From the NCBI RefSeq assembly GCF_009870125.1, contig NC_046683.1:63441869-63505868 (forward strand): DNA of 64,000 bases, read 5' to 3'. Position 1 is the first letter of the stretch. The number at the start of each line of letters is the position of its first letter. Origin of the DNA: Drosophila pseudoobscura. Taxonomy: Eukaryota > Arthropoda > Insecta > Diptera > Drosophilidae. The notes beneath the pieces were generated by a model. The model searched no databases and had not been told where the DNA came from. It worked only from the letters and a program-made list of their open reading frames with translations. Made by a program: the position numbers and the translations under genes. Shown piece after piece: positions 39,601-54,500 of the stretch.

Positions 39601-42600
39601 GTCCTGTTCTGGTTGTCCGGGGCAACCTTTATGCTTATCTTTTTGACCAGCAGCTAACAAAGTTTCCACACACACACACAGCTACACACAGCTACACACA
39701 GATAGACAGGTGCCGACAACACACCACATCCGCTCCCTGCTTTCCCGGCGAGCACATCCTGTGCATTTTGCTACTCCTTTTCTGCCGTTGCCAAGAAGTG
39801 CAGATTAAATTTGTTTAACATGCTTCAGGATGCCGCATGCCCCCCAGATCCCCCACAAGGATGATGATGATGTTGCCATGGCTTGGCTTGGCCTGGCCTG
39901 CCAGCGGCAGTGGAATTGCATATTAGAAAAAATTAACTTTATTTCTCTGGGGGCTCTCTCTTTCGCTCTCTCTCTGTTTGGCTTTTCTCCATTAGTTTTC
40001 CATTTAGCTCTGGCAAATTGATGGAAAAATCTGAATTGTTTACCCTTTGTCAGCAAAATATAGGATAGGGGATAGGGGGTAGGCGGCAGGGTATGCTTAG
40101 TCCTGGCATTAGTTTAATCCAACTCAAGTCCTGGCTGCCAGCTCCTAAATGAACAGTTTTCAGCCTGAATGGCGTTCGTGGCGCCAATTAATGGCTGCCA
40201 TTTCCCCGAGAGCTGAGAGCTGAGAGCCAGAGAGCTTTTAGTGTCGACTGCACACAAAAAACAAACAAAAAACAAGCAAAAAACTTAATGCGATTTGGAT
40301 TTTGAGTCCTCATTCTCTGAACTACAGATTGTTTGGGGATATATGACGAGGGTTTGCCTTTTTCGTGGATAGAACTGGCATACATGGGAATCCTTTTTGG
40401 TGTGTGCCGGAAGCCGGAAGGGGATTAATTTTAATTGCGGGGTAAAACCCCACTGAATGCACAATTAGCGTGGGAATGGCGGAAGGGCTTTCCAGGGAAC
40501 TGGTGGGGGGGGGGGGGGGGGGGGGCTCTGGGGTACATCGATCAGGCGCTCAATGCCTAATGGGTCCCAGCATCTGGCACTGTTCTGGGTACCCTTCTCT
40601 TCCCTCTGGAGAGCTTAAGGAATTCAAGGAATTCTTTCAAGGATGGCCATGAGATACAGTTTCTAAGGAACTTCTTTCTGCGTCAACAGGGCCCTCCTAG
40701 GCTGATGCAACATCCCACATACAATGCTGATTCTAAGCCATAAGCTGCCAGTGACCCTTGCCCTGGCTTTCATCGTTTCTTCTCTCCTGTTTTTGGTATG
40801 GAAAAACCCACCTGGTGGACGATACCAGAGCGTGACCACCTCATGCGAATATGTGTGACTGGGTACACTTTTGGCCCTGGCCAGGCCAAAGTCGGCAAGC
40901 TTCAGTTCGCCGCAGTCGCTGATTAGCAGATTCTGCGGCTTCACGTCGCGATGGAGGACACGACGCTTGTGGCAGTAGGAGAGACCGCGCAGCAGCTGGA
41001 AGAGGAACAGGCGCACATTGCGATGGTCCAGACCGCCCGGATGTTTCTCCATGTATTGCGATAGATCCGTGTTCTGCAGGCGAGACCGAGAGGCATGTCA
41101 ATAGGGGCAGGGGTGTGGCTCTGGGCAACAAATATACTTACCACATACTCAAAGACAAAGGTCAGCGTCTCACGGGTGTGCACGATGTCGTGCAGCGTCA
41201 CGATGTTGCTGTGCTTCAGTTCTTTCAGCAGCGAGGCCTCGCGGATGGCCGTGAAGGGTGCCCCCTCCTCCTCCTGCAGCCGGATCTCCTTCAGCGCCAC
41301 CCGCTGGTAGGTTAATCTGTGTGAACAGGAGCCACAAAAATTAATAAAATAAATACTTAAGTGGGGCAGGGCAGGGCAGGGCAGGAATGTCCAAGGAACA
41401 CAGAGGAACAACAGGGAACAGGGAATTAGGAGGCTCCATCCCATGTCGTCCCGTTCTTGTGGGACATGGCCTTTGTATATTAAACAGACATAACGACCCA
41501 ACACGCAGAGAAATGTATGGCAACAAACACTTAAATTAGGATAAGGGACAGAGCAGCAGACAAGAGGAGCAGCCAGGAGGAGCAGCCGGGGCCACATCCT
41601 GCAGCCTGGGCCTGGGCCTGGGCCTCGCCGCACATTTGAAGTGTCAAATTAGGTTAAATTATTTGACACTGCCGCCGCAGAGGCCAACAATTTATGCGCC
41701 CAGGCAGGGCAGCATTCTAATTGGCAAGGATTTCCATGCCACACGACAAAAAAAGAAGGCAGAAAAATGTAAGAAAAACCCAAGGAAGAAAAAACCCCCC
41801 AAGAACCATAAACTAGTCGGGGGCTTTAAGAGGGACTCTTCTAATCGCAGATGCAAAAGTTTTTTATGGCTCAAGCAGCGGACTGGAGCAGGCCCCTCCC
41901 CCGCCCCGCCCCGCATGCGGCATGTGGCATGCGTCGTCGAAAGTTGAAAGTGTCCTCCGACACTGAAGAGTGAATTTCGGTGGCTATAACTAATTGCTTA
42001 AACGTGGGTTAATGATGATGATGAGACCCCTAAAGGATCCATCCATCCATCCATCCAGCGGTAGGAGGGTTAATGATGCTGCGAGTAGGTGCTCCCTCCA
42101 TGCCGCCCCCCCCCGAAAGTAGGTTCCACCCAGTACTCTTGTATCTATCCATTTATCGTAAATGTACGGGGATCCTAAACTTTTTATCGCGGCCATAAAA
42201 GAATATCCTCCGTATGTTCGTCGAGTGGCAAGCGAATTAAACCTTTCGTTTCAGTTAATAAAGCAACAATCTTTGGGCCATAAAGCGCTGCCACATCCTG
42301 CCCAGGATGCAGAGACAGCTGCCGGATTCCCATGAAAAATGTATGGGGCAGGGGCAGGGGCAGGGGCGGGGGCACAGACACAACTTTGTCAAGTTTTGTG
42401 CCGCTCTCTTGTTAATGCAAAAATAATACGATTTAGTTAAGCATAAACCGAAAATTGCGTGCGCCATCAAAGTTTTCCCGGCTTTTCTGTCTGTCTTTTC
42501 CTCAATCGAAGTTTTTTCCCTCCCCCTCCCCCTCCCCCCCATGCTGGTTCTCCTCCTGTGACAGCTGACCTACTAAATGCTAATCAGGAACTTGACTTCT

Positions 42601-45557
42601 GCTCCAAGTGGCTCTCGGGGCTTCATTCCGTTTCAGATTTGGTGCCCCCGGCCCCGCCCTTTTCGAATCTGTTTGTTCAGAAAGGTAGAAAATAGTACGG
42701 AAGTACAAAAGGAGCAAAGGATAAGGCAGTAGCTGTGGCGGTGGCGGTGGCCTGGGCAAAGGACAATGCAAAGAAAAACGAAAGTCAAATAGAAGTGAAA
42801 TCATTCATGAAATCTTTTACAATTGACAAACACAGAGAGAGAGAGAGGGAGAGGGAGAGATTTAGGCGAGGGGCAGGGACCTGAATAAACTTGCCCAAAA
42901 AGAAGCCCCAGAGAGGAGGCAGCATAAATCTTGGAGCAGCAGAGAAAGGAAACAGGAACGTTGGAAAGTGACCTAAATTTCCATTTGAAAAGGAGCAAAA
43001 GGCAAAGCAGAGCGTAAGGAGTCGTCGTCCCCGTCGTTGTGCCAAAGGACCCCCACCCATCCTGAACAAAGAAGCCAAAACCTAAGCCTAAGAAAAAGTA
43101 CAGCCCATGGGAGGTCGGTGGGGGAGGTAGAGGGGGCTGGGGCCAGGGTTACTTCCATTTGGCAGATAAATTAGAGCGAATTAATTGCATTTCGTATAAA
43201 CAAAGGCTAATTGGAACTCATTTCGCATGTAGGCGCTGTCTTGCATATCAAATGAGTGAAGAATGGAGGGGAAAATCAGGGAGCCAAAGAGAGGCTGTGC
43301 CTACACGTAATGCCCCGCCCCCCGAAAAGTTGAACGAACAGCAAAGCAAATGATTGTCAAATAAATCAAAAAACAAAACAGGCGATTGCTAGGCAAGAAA
43401 AGATGAAGTGCTTCGAGGGAGGGGTTGAGGGGGTTGACGAGGGCGACTGGCGGGCATCTATCATGGTGGGAGGGAGGGACCCTGTCAAAAAGGTGACGAA
43501 GCCCTGTCCCGGCTTCCACCTTTTGCACACATTTTCCAGGCTCATTTGTCAAATTATGAATGGTTAGAACACTCCACTCCATCGCCTCTCACAACTCCAA
43601 TTCCCAAAGAAATCAGAGCCAGACGAGGCGCAAATGAGGCAGCATTTTGACCAGAAATGCGGGGATGGGCGAGAAGGATGGGTTGCTAAGAGAAGGAAAG
43701 GAGTTGGGTTTGGGGCTCAAAGAAAGCCAACGACATGGTATGGGAGTTGCCCTTACAGAAAGGAAGGAAACAGGACAATGAGGGAGAGGGCAAGGGGGGA
43801 ATGAAAGTCAACTCAATTGTGGGGCAGGAAGTTTTCAACAGAAAAGTGCGTGTCCTGGAGCTGGGCCAAAACAACAATTGGGGACAACAAAAAAAGAGAA
43901 AGAAAACAGGGAGTAGTAGAAGGCTGCACTGCATCCCATGACCCACATGGATCCATCTTTCCATCCATCCTTCCTTCCTTGTGGGCTCTGGGCCAACCCT
44001 CCACTTGATTGATAGCCACATTTGCATGGCTCTCCGGCTCTCTGCGTCTCTGGCTTTGTAATGAGTCTGCCAACGGGGACAAAGAAATGCCACTGCGTAA
44101 TGGAGACCCAACTCCAGAGAAAGAGCCACAAAAACGAATGCAAAACGGGCCCTGGGACGGGGGGCACTGAAACTAGCTTATAAATCAGGCCAAAATGACA
44201 CAGTTTTTGCCTGAATTCTTCTCTACTTCTCTACCCATTTGTAGAGCGAGGTCCATCATGGAGGGAAGCGAGGTCCATCATGGAGGGGAAGCTTCGGTTT
44301 GGTTTGGCTCACGACCGACAATCATTTTTTATTTAACCCACTGACATGGCGACCCCAAAAAGCAGGACTTCCTCTGCTCCTGTCTGGGGTGTGGCTGTAC
44401 TCACTTGCTGAATCCTTTGTAGACCGTCGCATAGGATCCCTCGCCCAGTGGCTCCAGCTTGACGTAGGCCTCCTGTTTCCCGAATGGGGAGTCGCCCTGT
44501 GGGGAAAAGTGCAAAATGTATCATGTTTTCGTTAATTAATTAACAAAGTTAGTTAGTTGTTGTTGTTGCTTTAGAGCATGATGTAATCAGAGAGGGAAAT
44601 GAATGCCCACAGGAGCACAGGGTGTCTGTGGCAGGGAGACACACACACACATACACTCACACACACACACACACAAACACATACATGGGAATGAATTTGA
44701 AACGTTTTTGTAATTTCACACCCGCTTTTTTTTTGTGGGGGAGGTATATCTCTTTGGTTCAGGTCTTCCTTTGAAGAACACGCTCCTTTGTGCGAATATA
44801 TCTGATTTAATTCCAGAAACTGCACACTGGAATGTGGATATACTCCTACATATGTATTACTCTGATTAGTGGTCTCTTTGGCTATGGATCTCTAGGAATC
44901 CTGCATCGCTGAAGCCATTCAGCAGCAAGAAATTCAACGCGAAATCATTCTGGTTTAAGTTTATTTCGAAATATGCAGAAAAAGTTGAAGATAATCCGTA
45001 ATTGTACTTATGAATGAAAAAGAAAAGTAAGAAATACCCATTGAGGTGTACAATTTCCATGTAAGAGACTCTTTAAATCCTAAATTGATAGATGAAATGT
45101 CCTCCTTCAAGAGTACTCTACACTTTGGAGGCCCTTAAAGGGTCCTTTTCCTCTTTCAGAGTCCATAATTGAAACCTTTGGCATAGCCAGTACTACAAAT
45201 TACACTGATTTCTACTACTCTTAGTAGTATTTTTGGGCACAAACAGTCCTCAAAGGGCCTTTAGGAGGGCAAAAACGTTGCCCACAAACACCACTCTTAG
45301 TAAAAACCACTACTTTTAGTACAAAACTTTAGTTAGCTACCAATTTCAAATGCATTTCGTATCGGGAACACTCAATTGCCTTGACAAAAGGGTCCCACCA
45401 AGATAAATTTCAAAGAGATTAAAAATTTTCAATAATACTTTAGCTGGGCCCGAAGCCGTCGCCTTATGGCCGTGCGGCCAGAACCAGTTGGGAATTCTAA
45501 GTGCCGGCATTGAAGCGAAAGTATGCAACAGTTTTTCGGTCCGCCGTTATGCTGGGG

Positions 45558-45593
<36 letters not shown>

Positions 45594-48500
45594 AGACGGG
45601 TATGATACTTACACCAAATGCACTGAAGCGTTTGCGTCGCGGATGCGGATCCTGCTTGTTGAGGAACACCTCGGACTTGGGTCTGGGCGGCTTCTTGGGA
45701 CGCATGACCACATGCGAATGGTACTTCATCTCCTCGCGGATGTCCTCGTCGAGCAGCTTGCTGTCGGAGGAGACGGACAGCTGCCTCTGGACGCGATCGT
45801 GATGGTCGGTGCTGTCCGTGCTGCGCCAGTCTGCAAAATAACCAGAGAAAGGGAATCCGTGAGCAAAGTGCCGGAGCAAAGGTGAACGAAACGTAATGGA
45901 AAAATGAAGAAAATGGAGGAAAGGCAAAGGAAAAGGGCAGCTTAATGAGCAGCAGAACCACTTAAAAACCAAATTAGTGGACACCCCCCAGCCCCCGGAC
46001 GGAGAACAGGGGGCTTACAAGGGACTCCGTACAAGTGGATAAGCTGGCTCCTTCAAGTGCAGGGAAGTCCTAGAAGTATGCCATTCCGCATTTCCATAAT
46101 GAGCACAAAAGTTGAACTTTCGAGAGGCCCCCCCCCCCCCGCACCACCGCACCCCTACCCCACCCTTATTATGCACATCATCAATACACTCGTGGAATAT
46201 AATGAAGCAGAGTCCACAGATCTTTTTCGTGGTCCAAAAAATCGTATTCAGACAACCTTGAAATGGAATGGAGACCCCCCATCGGTGGATGGGGCAGATG
46301 GGGCAGGCTGCTGCACCTTTTGCTCGTTATAATAAAATGTTTCAAAAGCAGCAGAAGCCACAGAAGTGGCAACAGCGGCACCGGCGGCAGCTGCTAAAAA
46401 GTTGGTCTAGGACAAAGTTCTGCAGTTCTCCTCCAGGGCTCCATGGCGCCTCTCACACACACACACACAGGCACAGACAGGTGTGTGTCCAGGGGTGTCG
46501 ATGGGACTGGGTCACCTAGTAACCTGCTGCTGCCTGCCTGCTGCTGCTGCCTGCTCTCCACCATTCATTCATTGACTTTGCGTGGAACAGCATTTGGCTT
46601 CTGGTTCTGTTTGCCATTGGGGCGAGGTTCAACAGCCACGCCCCCCCCCCAGTCGCCGTCAGAGTCGCAGCCCCAATGGCAACACGGAATACGTATACGT
46701 GGGTCTCTTCTGTTCTGTTCTCTACTGTTTGTTTGGTTTTCTATTTGAGCACTAATTACATTTTAAATTATGTTTGCTTTTCCCCACACACAGAACAGAG
46801 TCTGGTCTGGAGGCAGGTGCCCACCGATGCTCGATGCTCGATGCCAGGTGCCAGGCAGGTGGCAGGTGCATCTGCTTTCATTTGAAATATTTATATAATA
46901 AACTTCCAGCGGAGTGGCTCGCCCGGCTTCGCTGCACTCTCTGTGTGCCGTGTATATTACGTCCTTAAAGCGATAGGAGACAGATTTGATCCCTTTAAGG
47001 ATTGAAGGCGAACAGCACCCGAGACACACATAACTATAAAAGAAAATATAACACACATTCGAGTACATATTCCAGCATCCTCCCCCATCCATCCACAGTA
47101 CTTTGGGATTCGCAACATGTTTCCCCCGTTCCCCCCCTCCCCCTCGTATCCCCATTCGTTGTGCAAAACTTTAGTCTTATTCTTATTTTTCCATTTCCAT
47201 TTCGACTACGGCCGAAAGCATAAAAAATTTAATATTCCCGCGCAAGATGTTCTTCCGGGGGGCAAAACGCGTTTCCTTTTCCTTTTTACGCCCCTCAAAG
47301 AGAGAGAGAGAGAGAGAAAATGCTGAAAAATTACTAACATAAAAATTAAAAATTCAACAGCAGCTGATTGTAGAAAAAGAAAAACTTTCAGCGGGCGCAC
47401 AAAGGGGTTGGAGGCGGAGGTGGAGGCGGAGGAGACACAAGGATGGATGATGATCTAAGGATGTTTGAAGCCAACGAATATCCTGGTACGAGTGTGTGTG
47501 TGTGTGTGTGTGTCCTGATAGCCGATTAAATTGCCAGGCAATATGCGAGGAGAGGCCATAAATGAAGACAAATAAAACGAAAGGAAAGGAAAAACTTCAA
47601 TAGATATTCCGCATGGCAAATGCCTCTTCTCGATGCCGTCGTCTAGCCAGTCGAGTGGAATGGCATTTGGCATCGGTTTTCCTGGCAAATCAGCGAAAAG
47701 AAGGCGCAGCAGGAGGGGGGAGAGGGAAGGAGAGGGGGGGGAGAGTGGGGCAGCGCAGATATTTGATTTGCAAAAATTGACTGAGCATTGGAAAAGTGCC
47801 TGTAAAATTCACGAAAAATAGCAGAGAGAGAGTGGGAGAGAGAGAGGGAGTGCCGCAGGGACTGTACCCCCCTCTCTCTTTCTCTGTCTCTCTCTCTTTT
47901 GGCATATTAGAAACTTCTAAAATTGAAATGCTCATATGTGTGTGTTTGTGTGTGTGTGTTTGTGTGTGTGTGAGTGCCCCAAGCAGCCAGCAAATGTCAG
48001 CGAGCAGCAGCATTTGGCAACGATAATTGGATACTGCGAGTGTGTGTCAATAGGGGAGCGGCGGGAGGGGGGAGCGGCGGGAGGGGCTAAAGGAAATGGA
48101 AATGCGCGAGTTTCCATTTCTTGGCATTGGATTTTTCGGGTCATCAATGGCGATTATTGTTACGAGTATATGGCCATTCCACATATAAAGATATTCCCAT
48201 CGATTCTGTGCGTTGAAGCGAATTAGGGCGATTAAGTGGAAAACTTAAGAGCCACAGACAAAAGACCCCTGTAAGATGGTCTTAAATTTTTTAGTTTTGA
48301 AGCAAGTTCTTGGGGTTTTTAGGGGAGCTTCAAGATCTTTGTGGCCTTTCGTGACACACTTTTGGTCTGGTCTGGTCTCCTAGAACCTTTTTTTCGCCTT
48401 CGTGGCCATAAACCTTTTTGAGTATTTCGAGTGTTTTTATCGTCACGCCTTTCGCATAAAGTTTTACTGCACCGCAAGAAAGAGTTTGAAATGCAAACAG

Positions 48501-51500
48501 AAAATCAGTGCAGTGCCGCGAAGGAAACTAAAAGATAAGTTTGGGGGAAATTCGCTTGTAAAATGAAAACAATGAAAATTATGCAAGCGCATCAAGGAAA
48601 AGCGTCGCGTCGCGAGTTGTTGGCAGGAAAAAAAAAAACACACAGAGAGAGAGAGAGAGAGAACTGTGATAAAAATAGCACCAGGGATGGGGAGAGGGGG
48701 ACCAGGAGCGCCAGGGAGGCAGCTATGGCGACAGGAGCGACAGGAGCGACAGGGGCGACAGGGACGACTGGGGAGTATTCAGATTCTGGTGTCCGCGCGT
48801 TGGCACTCGCTGATGTCTGCTCCTCCTGGTCGTCCCAGTCCTGCCGCTGCTCCTGCCGCTGCTCCTGCCTCTGCTCCTGCCGCTGCTCCTCCCTCTGCTC
48901 CTGCCTCTGCTCCTGCCTCTGCTCCTCCCTCTGCTCCTGCCTCTGCTCCTCCCTCTGCTCCAGCCTCTGCTCCTGCCTCTGCTCCTCCCTCTGCTCCTGC
49001 CGCTGCTCCTGCCTCTGCTCCTGCCGCTGCTCCTCCTCCTCCTGCTGGTCCCTGGGTCTGGTCTGGCCGCCTGTCTCTCTGTTGATATAGTTATGCAAAT
49101 GCTATGCAAGGATGTCACGTCCTGCTGTGACTTAAAGCCACGCATGGGACAGGCAGACACATGGGCCAGCGTGTACAATCTCTCGGCCGTGTGTGGAAGG
49201 ACCTTCCCCTCTGTTGTCCTTTTGCATTATTGCATATTATTGTAATTTCTGTTTGCTATTTGTTTTTTGGCTTTGCCACAATATTTATGTTCCGTTTCGC
49301 TCCCCCCCTGGAGGCTGTCTGGGGCGGGGCTACGGGAAACTACTGGAAATGTCATAAAAAAGAATGAGAGGAAATCACAGCGCGGATTGTTGCTGAGTGG
49401 GTCACAGCCACGCCCCACTCGCACTCGCACTCTTCCTCGTAAAAATGCATAAATATTGGGGACATAAAAGTTTTTACTTTTCATTTGCATAAGGACGAGG
49501 CAAGGCCTCCCTTTTGTTCAAATTTACTATATGCCAGAGATCCTTGTATCCCATATGTGTGTGCAGCACATTTAGTGTCCTTATGTGTGTACGTACGTAT
49601 GTATGTTGTTGTTATTCATATCCGCGTGCCGTGCATTTGCGTAAAAATTTAATAAAGCGACACTCGAAAGTCGACACTTCCGCTCCCCCCACCCCCCTCC
49701 GCCGCCGCACTCCTACTGCCCACTTCCGTTGCCCCCCCACCCCGCCCGGAAATGACATTTTGATAAGTGCAATGGCAACTCTGGCCGAGGCAACCCTTGA
49801 GAGACCGGAGACAGAGCGCCGAGCCACCGAGTCGACTGCCATCGACAACGAATTTCGAATTGCCTTCCACCGACCAAAAAAAAAGAGGGACTAAGGGGGT
49901 GTGGGGGTGGGAGCCTTTATCTGGCGACATCTAACCGTCCCCTCCCTCCACCCTTCCTTTTAGCAGCCCCCTTGTGTGCCGCTGTTTATGTTTGTGATTT
50001 ATTATTCAGGCAAGAAATTAAATTTTCTCTTTTTACTGCATCGAACTCTCGCCTCCCACCCGTCTACCAACCCACCCCCCCCACCCACCGACTGTCTGTC
50101 TGCACGTTTTGGCAGCCGTTTTAGCCCTCTTTTTAGCCCGGTTCCACCCACTCCCTTCATTGCGTTTTCCGTTTAGTGTCTAAAATTTATTGTGTTGTTG
50201 TAGAATTCAATTACAATACAGCAAAGAAGAGCAGAGCAGAGGACACAGGACATAGGACAGGACAGGACAAGGACAGGACAAGGACCAGACAGGCGCAGCC
50301 AGAAATCGACTGGGATCTAAGGGTAGCAGCAGTCCTTTTTTTGGGTGCGAGAGGGACGGCAATGGGGACGGGGAAGGGTGTTGCAATGCTGCATCCTCAA
50401 ATATTTACTTTGGGGCTCTCCTCCTGGCTTTTTCAACCATGAAAAGGGGGTTTGGGGGGGCCATAAACATTTTTAGGAAATTTAGAAATTACTCAGAAAA
50501 TCAAAGTTTAAGCCCAAAAACAATCTACTAAATACTGTTCGAATATTCTCTCAATTGTGGGCAAAGTTTTGCCTTGAATTTTGGAGTTTTTTAATTGCTG
50601 CAGCAATTAAACAGAAAGTGCAATACATGGCCTGGAAATCGGTTTAAAATCATGAATCATTAAATCTCAATAAATCTCATACATTTTAGGCCACTTTACG
50701 CCCTTGGTAAAGCTTTTTCTTAACCCAAAAAAACTTAATTACATTTTCAATTGCCATTTAAAACATTTCGAAATCCCAAAGAATCCCCCCCTCCCTCCAC
50801 CCAAATATTCCCTAAATCCTGCTGAAATCTCAATCAAAAAGTTCATATTTTAATGGCCCGGCTCCCAGGCCTGAAAAAAGTTTTCCTATCCTTGTTTACC
50901 ATTTGAGAGAATTTATAGTTTTCGGCCAAGGATTCAATTACGGAAGAGATGACAACCTTTTGTGGGGGAGACTGCCCCCCACCCCCCACCCCTCCCTTGT
51001 GTCTCAATATGCGAATGAAAACGATAGCCCGCTGCGTTTTGTCATTACTTTTGGCTGTCGCCTGCACACTCTGCATATCCCAGGACTATTTATCCACAGA
51101 GGAGAGGATATTCCTCTAATGGAACAACAATCAGAGGGAATCTGAGGGGGGGTGGGGGGTAGCTTGGAGCTTGACTTGAGACTCCGCTTGACGTCCATTT
51201 TAATGGCATTTTCTGAAGGCTTTGGCGCATAAAATATGACAATTTAAATTGCTGTCCAGGAAAACTATTAAAAAGTTTCTATTCTCAAAGCAAATAAGGA
51301 AGAATAAAGGAGGAAAATGTAATGTAAAAGTGTAATAAAAAGCATTTTACCTTGTGGTTTCTTACTATCATTTTTCGCAGATTCTTGGGCTGAAAAACAA
51401 AGAAAAAACAAAAAAATAAAGGGAAAAGAAAAGAGAGGCGTAAAAAAGTGGAAATTAACAAAAAGGTAACAAAAATTAGAGGTTAAAACTAAGGAAAAGC

Positions 51501-54500
51501 CCAGGCCCAAGCCCCCCGTTTTTGATGTGCCACAAAACGAGTCATGGGCAAAAGTTGATCAAAATATGACCCTGATTTGATGATTTACAATCAATTATGA
51601 GTGTGTTTGCCACTCGTTTTCATGAGCTCTGAACTTTGGCTGGTCTTTCGAACTTTTCCTGACAAATAAAAGCATAAATCGCGCGTAATAATTGGCCGAA
51701 AACAGGAAAAGGAAAAGCCAAACAACCAGAGAGGGGGGTGAGAGAGGGGGAGCTGTGCTGTGGGGCACATTTAATGGCTTATACACAAGCACGTTGGACA
51801 TTTGGACATGGCCAGGAGAGAACCAGAGCCAGAGCCAGAGCCAGAGCCAGGACAATGTGGAAAGCCATAAAAGGGGAAAGAAAACGCCAGGAAAAGACAG
51901 CCACAGCCACAGTCACAGTCGTAAAAGTCGTTAAAAGATTTACTCTATCGTATACTTATTTTCTGTTTCTGCTTCTGTTTTTGTGCAGAGCGAAAGCGAG
52001 TGCTTTCTCTCGTATGTTTTGGATTTTTATTGAATAAGGAATTGACATTTGATTAGAGATTTCGGTTGCCGTATCCATCCTTCCATCACTTCCAATTACT
52101 GCCTTTATTTATTGTGGCCAAAAGAGCGGAAAATATGGTGAAAGTACAGCTCGTAAATTGATTCGTGTGTGGGGATCCCTCCCTGTGTCGAAGGACACAA
52201 CTCTTTTTCGGTGGGGGGACGACGACTTGTCACTTGATTGTCTTTCAATTACTCAAACCCCGGGGAAAGGCTCCAGCTCCAGCTCCAGCTCCAGCCAGCA
52301 GACACATCCGAATCGATTGCGATGCCCCGAATGGGGAAGAAAGTAGCACCAATTTCCAATTAAGACGAAAAACTCTCATCTCAAGGGAAGGTCCGACGGA
52401 ACACGTACAAACAATTTCCAGTTTGGGGCACGGCACGGCATGGCACGGCCCGAAAACGTGGCAAAATATTAATTGCTGACACGAAGGTCCGATCCATTGG
52501 GGGGACCTGATCCTTTTTTGCTGAACACCGGGAGTGTTCGTTGAATTAATTACCCATTCCACCACATGTTGCATGCATCAATTTAATCGGCAGCGGACGA
52601 CCGGAGTAAAGACTCTATTAGAGGCTGTGCCCGGAATGTGTTAGATTCCGAAACACTTGATGGAGTGACGGACGGACGGACGGACGGGCCACCGAGATTG
52701 TTGCCACATCAATGGCCCCCCAATGTGGCATGCGGCACACACACACTCGCCCCGGCTTAAGACTTCAACAACAGACTCAACTCTTCGGACCACTTTGATG
52801 TTTCGTAATTAAGGAGTACAAATCCTTCCTCGTTCGAACTTTTCCGCTCTCTCTCTCTCCCTCTCTTTCCTGCCCCAACGAAGCGAAGGAAAAGCCACAT
52901 CCGGTCGAGACAGCCAGACAAACAATAACAAAACTCCCGGGGAAAAATGTGTGTATTACTTAACAAATTACATACAAATTACTTTACTTCGCTGCTCCCC
53001 AGCTCCTCCTCCTCCTCCTCTTCCCCTTCCCGTACTCCACATCGAAGGGAAAGCGGAAAAGAGTGGAAATCGCTTAACGTTTATAGGGAATACATATTAT
53101 AGTGCCCTGATATGCGCCTGCCTGACTGCCTCCCCTGCCTGTCTGTCATGTCAAAATGTTTGCTTTTGTGCCTCATGTGTGTGGGGTGGGGGGTGGGGGT
53201 TTTCGTAGCGAGAGTTTTCTTTCTATTAGACATTTGTTTGTAATTCGCAAACAAAAGCAGAGAAACAATTGAAGGAAATCCATATACAGCCTGATGGAGG
53301 CCGAAATTTAAGATACCCTAACCGTACACCTACATTTGTATGTATGTATGTAAATACATTTGTTAAGTGGTGGCTGGACTCTGGCAGCGCGCTCTCTTTC
53401 TCGCCCTCAGTAGTTGCGAGCGCAAAAGAAGAACCGCAAGACAGAGAGGCAAAGCAGCAGCCAGCTCAGAAGCGCGATCGATCATGTTCCTTGAGCTCGG
53501 GCGCAAGTGCATTCCAACCGACCGCCCACGCCCGAACAAGTACGAAGAGCGCCCTACGACGATGAAATTATACAAAGTGGTGGCTAGACTCTGGCAGTGC
53601 GCTCTCTTTCTCGCCCATCAAACCTGACGTCATTCCGAGCGCAAAAGAAGAACCGCAAGACAGAGAGGCAAAGCAACAGCTAGCTCACAAGCGCGATCGA
53701 TCATGTTCCTTGAGCCCGAGCCAGTGCATTCGAACCCAAAGCCCACGCCCGAACAAACAGGAAGAGCGCCCTACGATGATGAAATTATACAAAGTGGTGG
53801 CTAGACTCTGGCAGTGCGCTCTCTTTCTCGCCCATCAAACCTGACGTCATTCCGAGCGCAAAAGAAGAACCGCAAGACAGAGAGGCAAAGCAACAGGCAG
53901 CTTACAAGCGCGATCGATCATGTTCCTTGAGCCCGAGCAAGTCCATTCCAACCGACAGCCCACGCCCGAACAAGTACGAAGAGCGCCCTACGATAATGAA
54001 ATTATACAAAGTGGTGGCTGGACTCTGGCAGCGCGCTCTCTTTCTCGACCATCAAACCTGACGTCATTCCGAGCGCAAAAGAAGCACCCAAAGAGAGAGA
54101 GGCAAAGCAACAGCCAGCTCACAAGCGCGATCGATCATGTTCCTTGAGTCCGAGCAAATGACCAAGCACGAACATGCACGATGAGCGCGCTCGGCTTCGT
54201 TTCGGGCCTGCGCTAACCGATCGTTTCTCGCTGCTGCAGGCAAAGCTTTTTTTGAATGCTTGTTGCTATGGCTGCTCAGATTATGAATCTAAACATGTGT
54301 ACAAACATTTGTTTGTATGTAAGAATCTTAGGTATCCAAAGTTTAGATTGATTTATCCACCAAAACAGCAAAGCTATACCCTCATATACCTTCTCACGTA
54401 ATTCCATAGGCTTGCCGGCCAAAAACATTCTCAAAATCACCATACCCTCTCGCTGTAAAAGGGTAGCGCAACAATTGGTGGGGCATCATTCATCATGTCT

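Noticed and set aside
48563..49178. Cys/Ser-, Gln/Glu- and Arg/Gly-rich frames of 139-175 codons
   Set aside because: All frames across the 12-bp minisatellite are open; pure repeat artefact.
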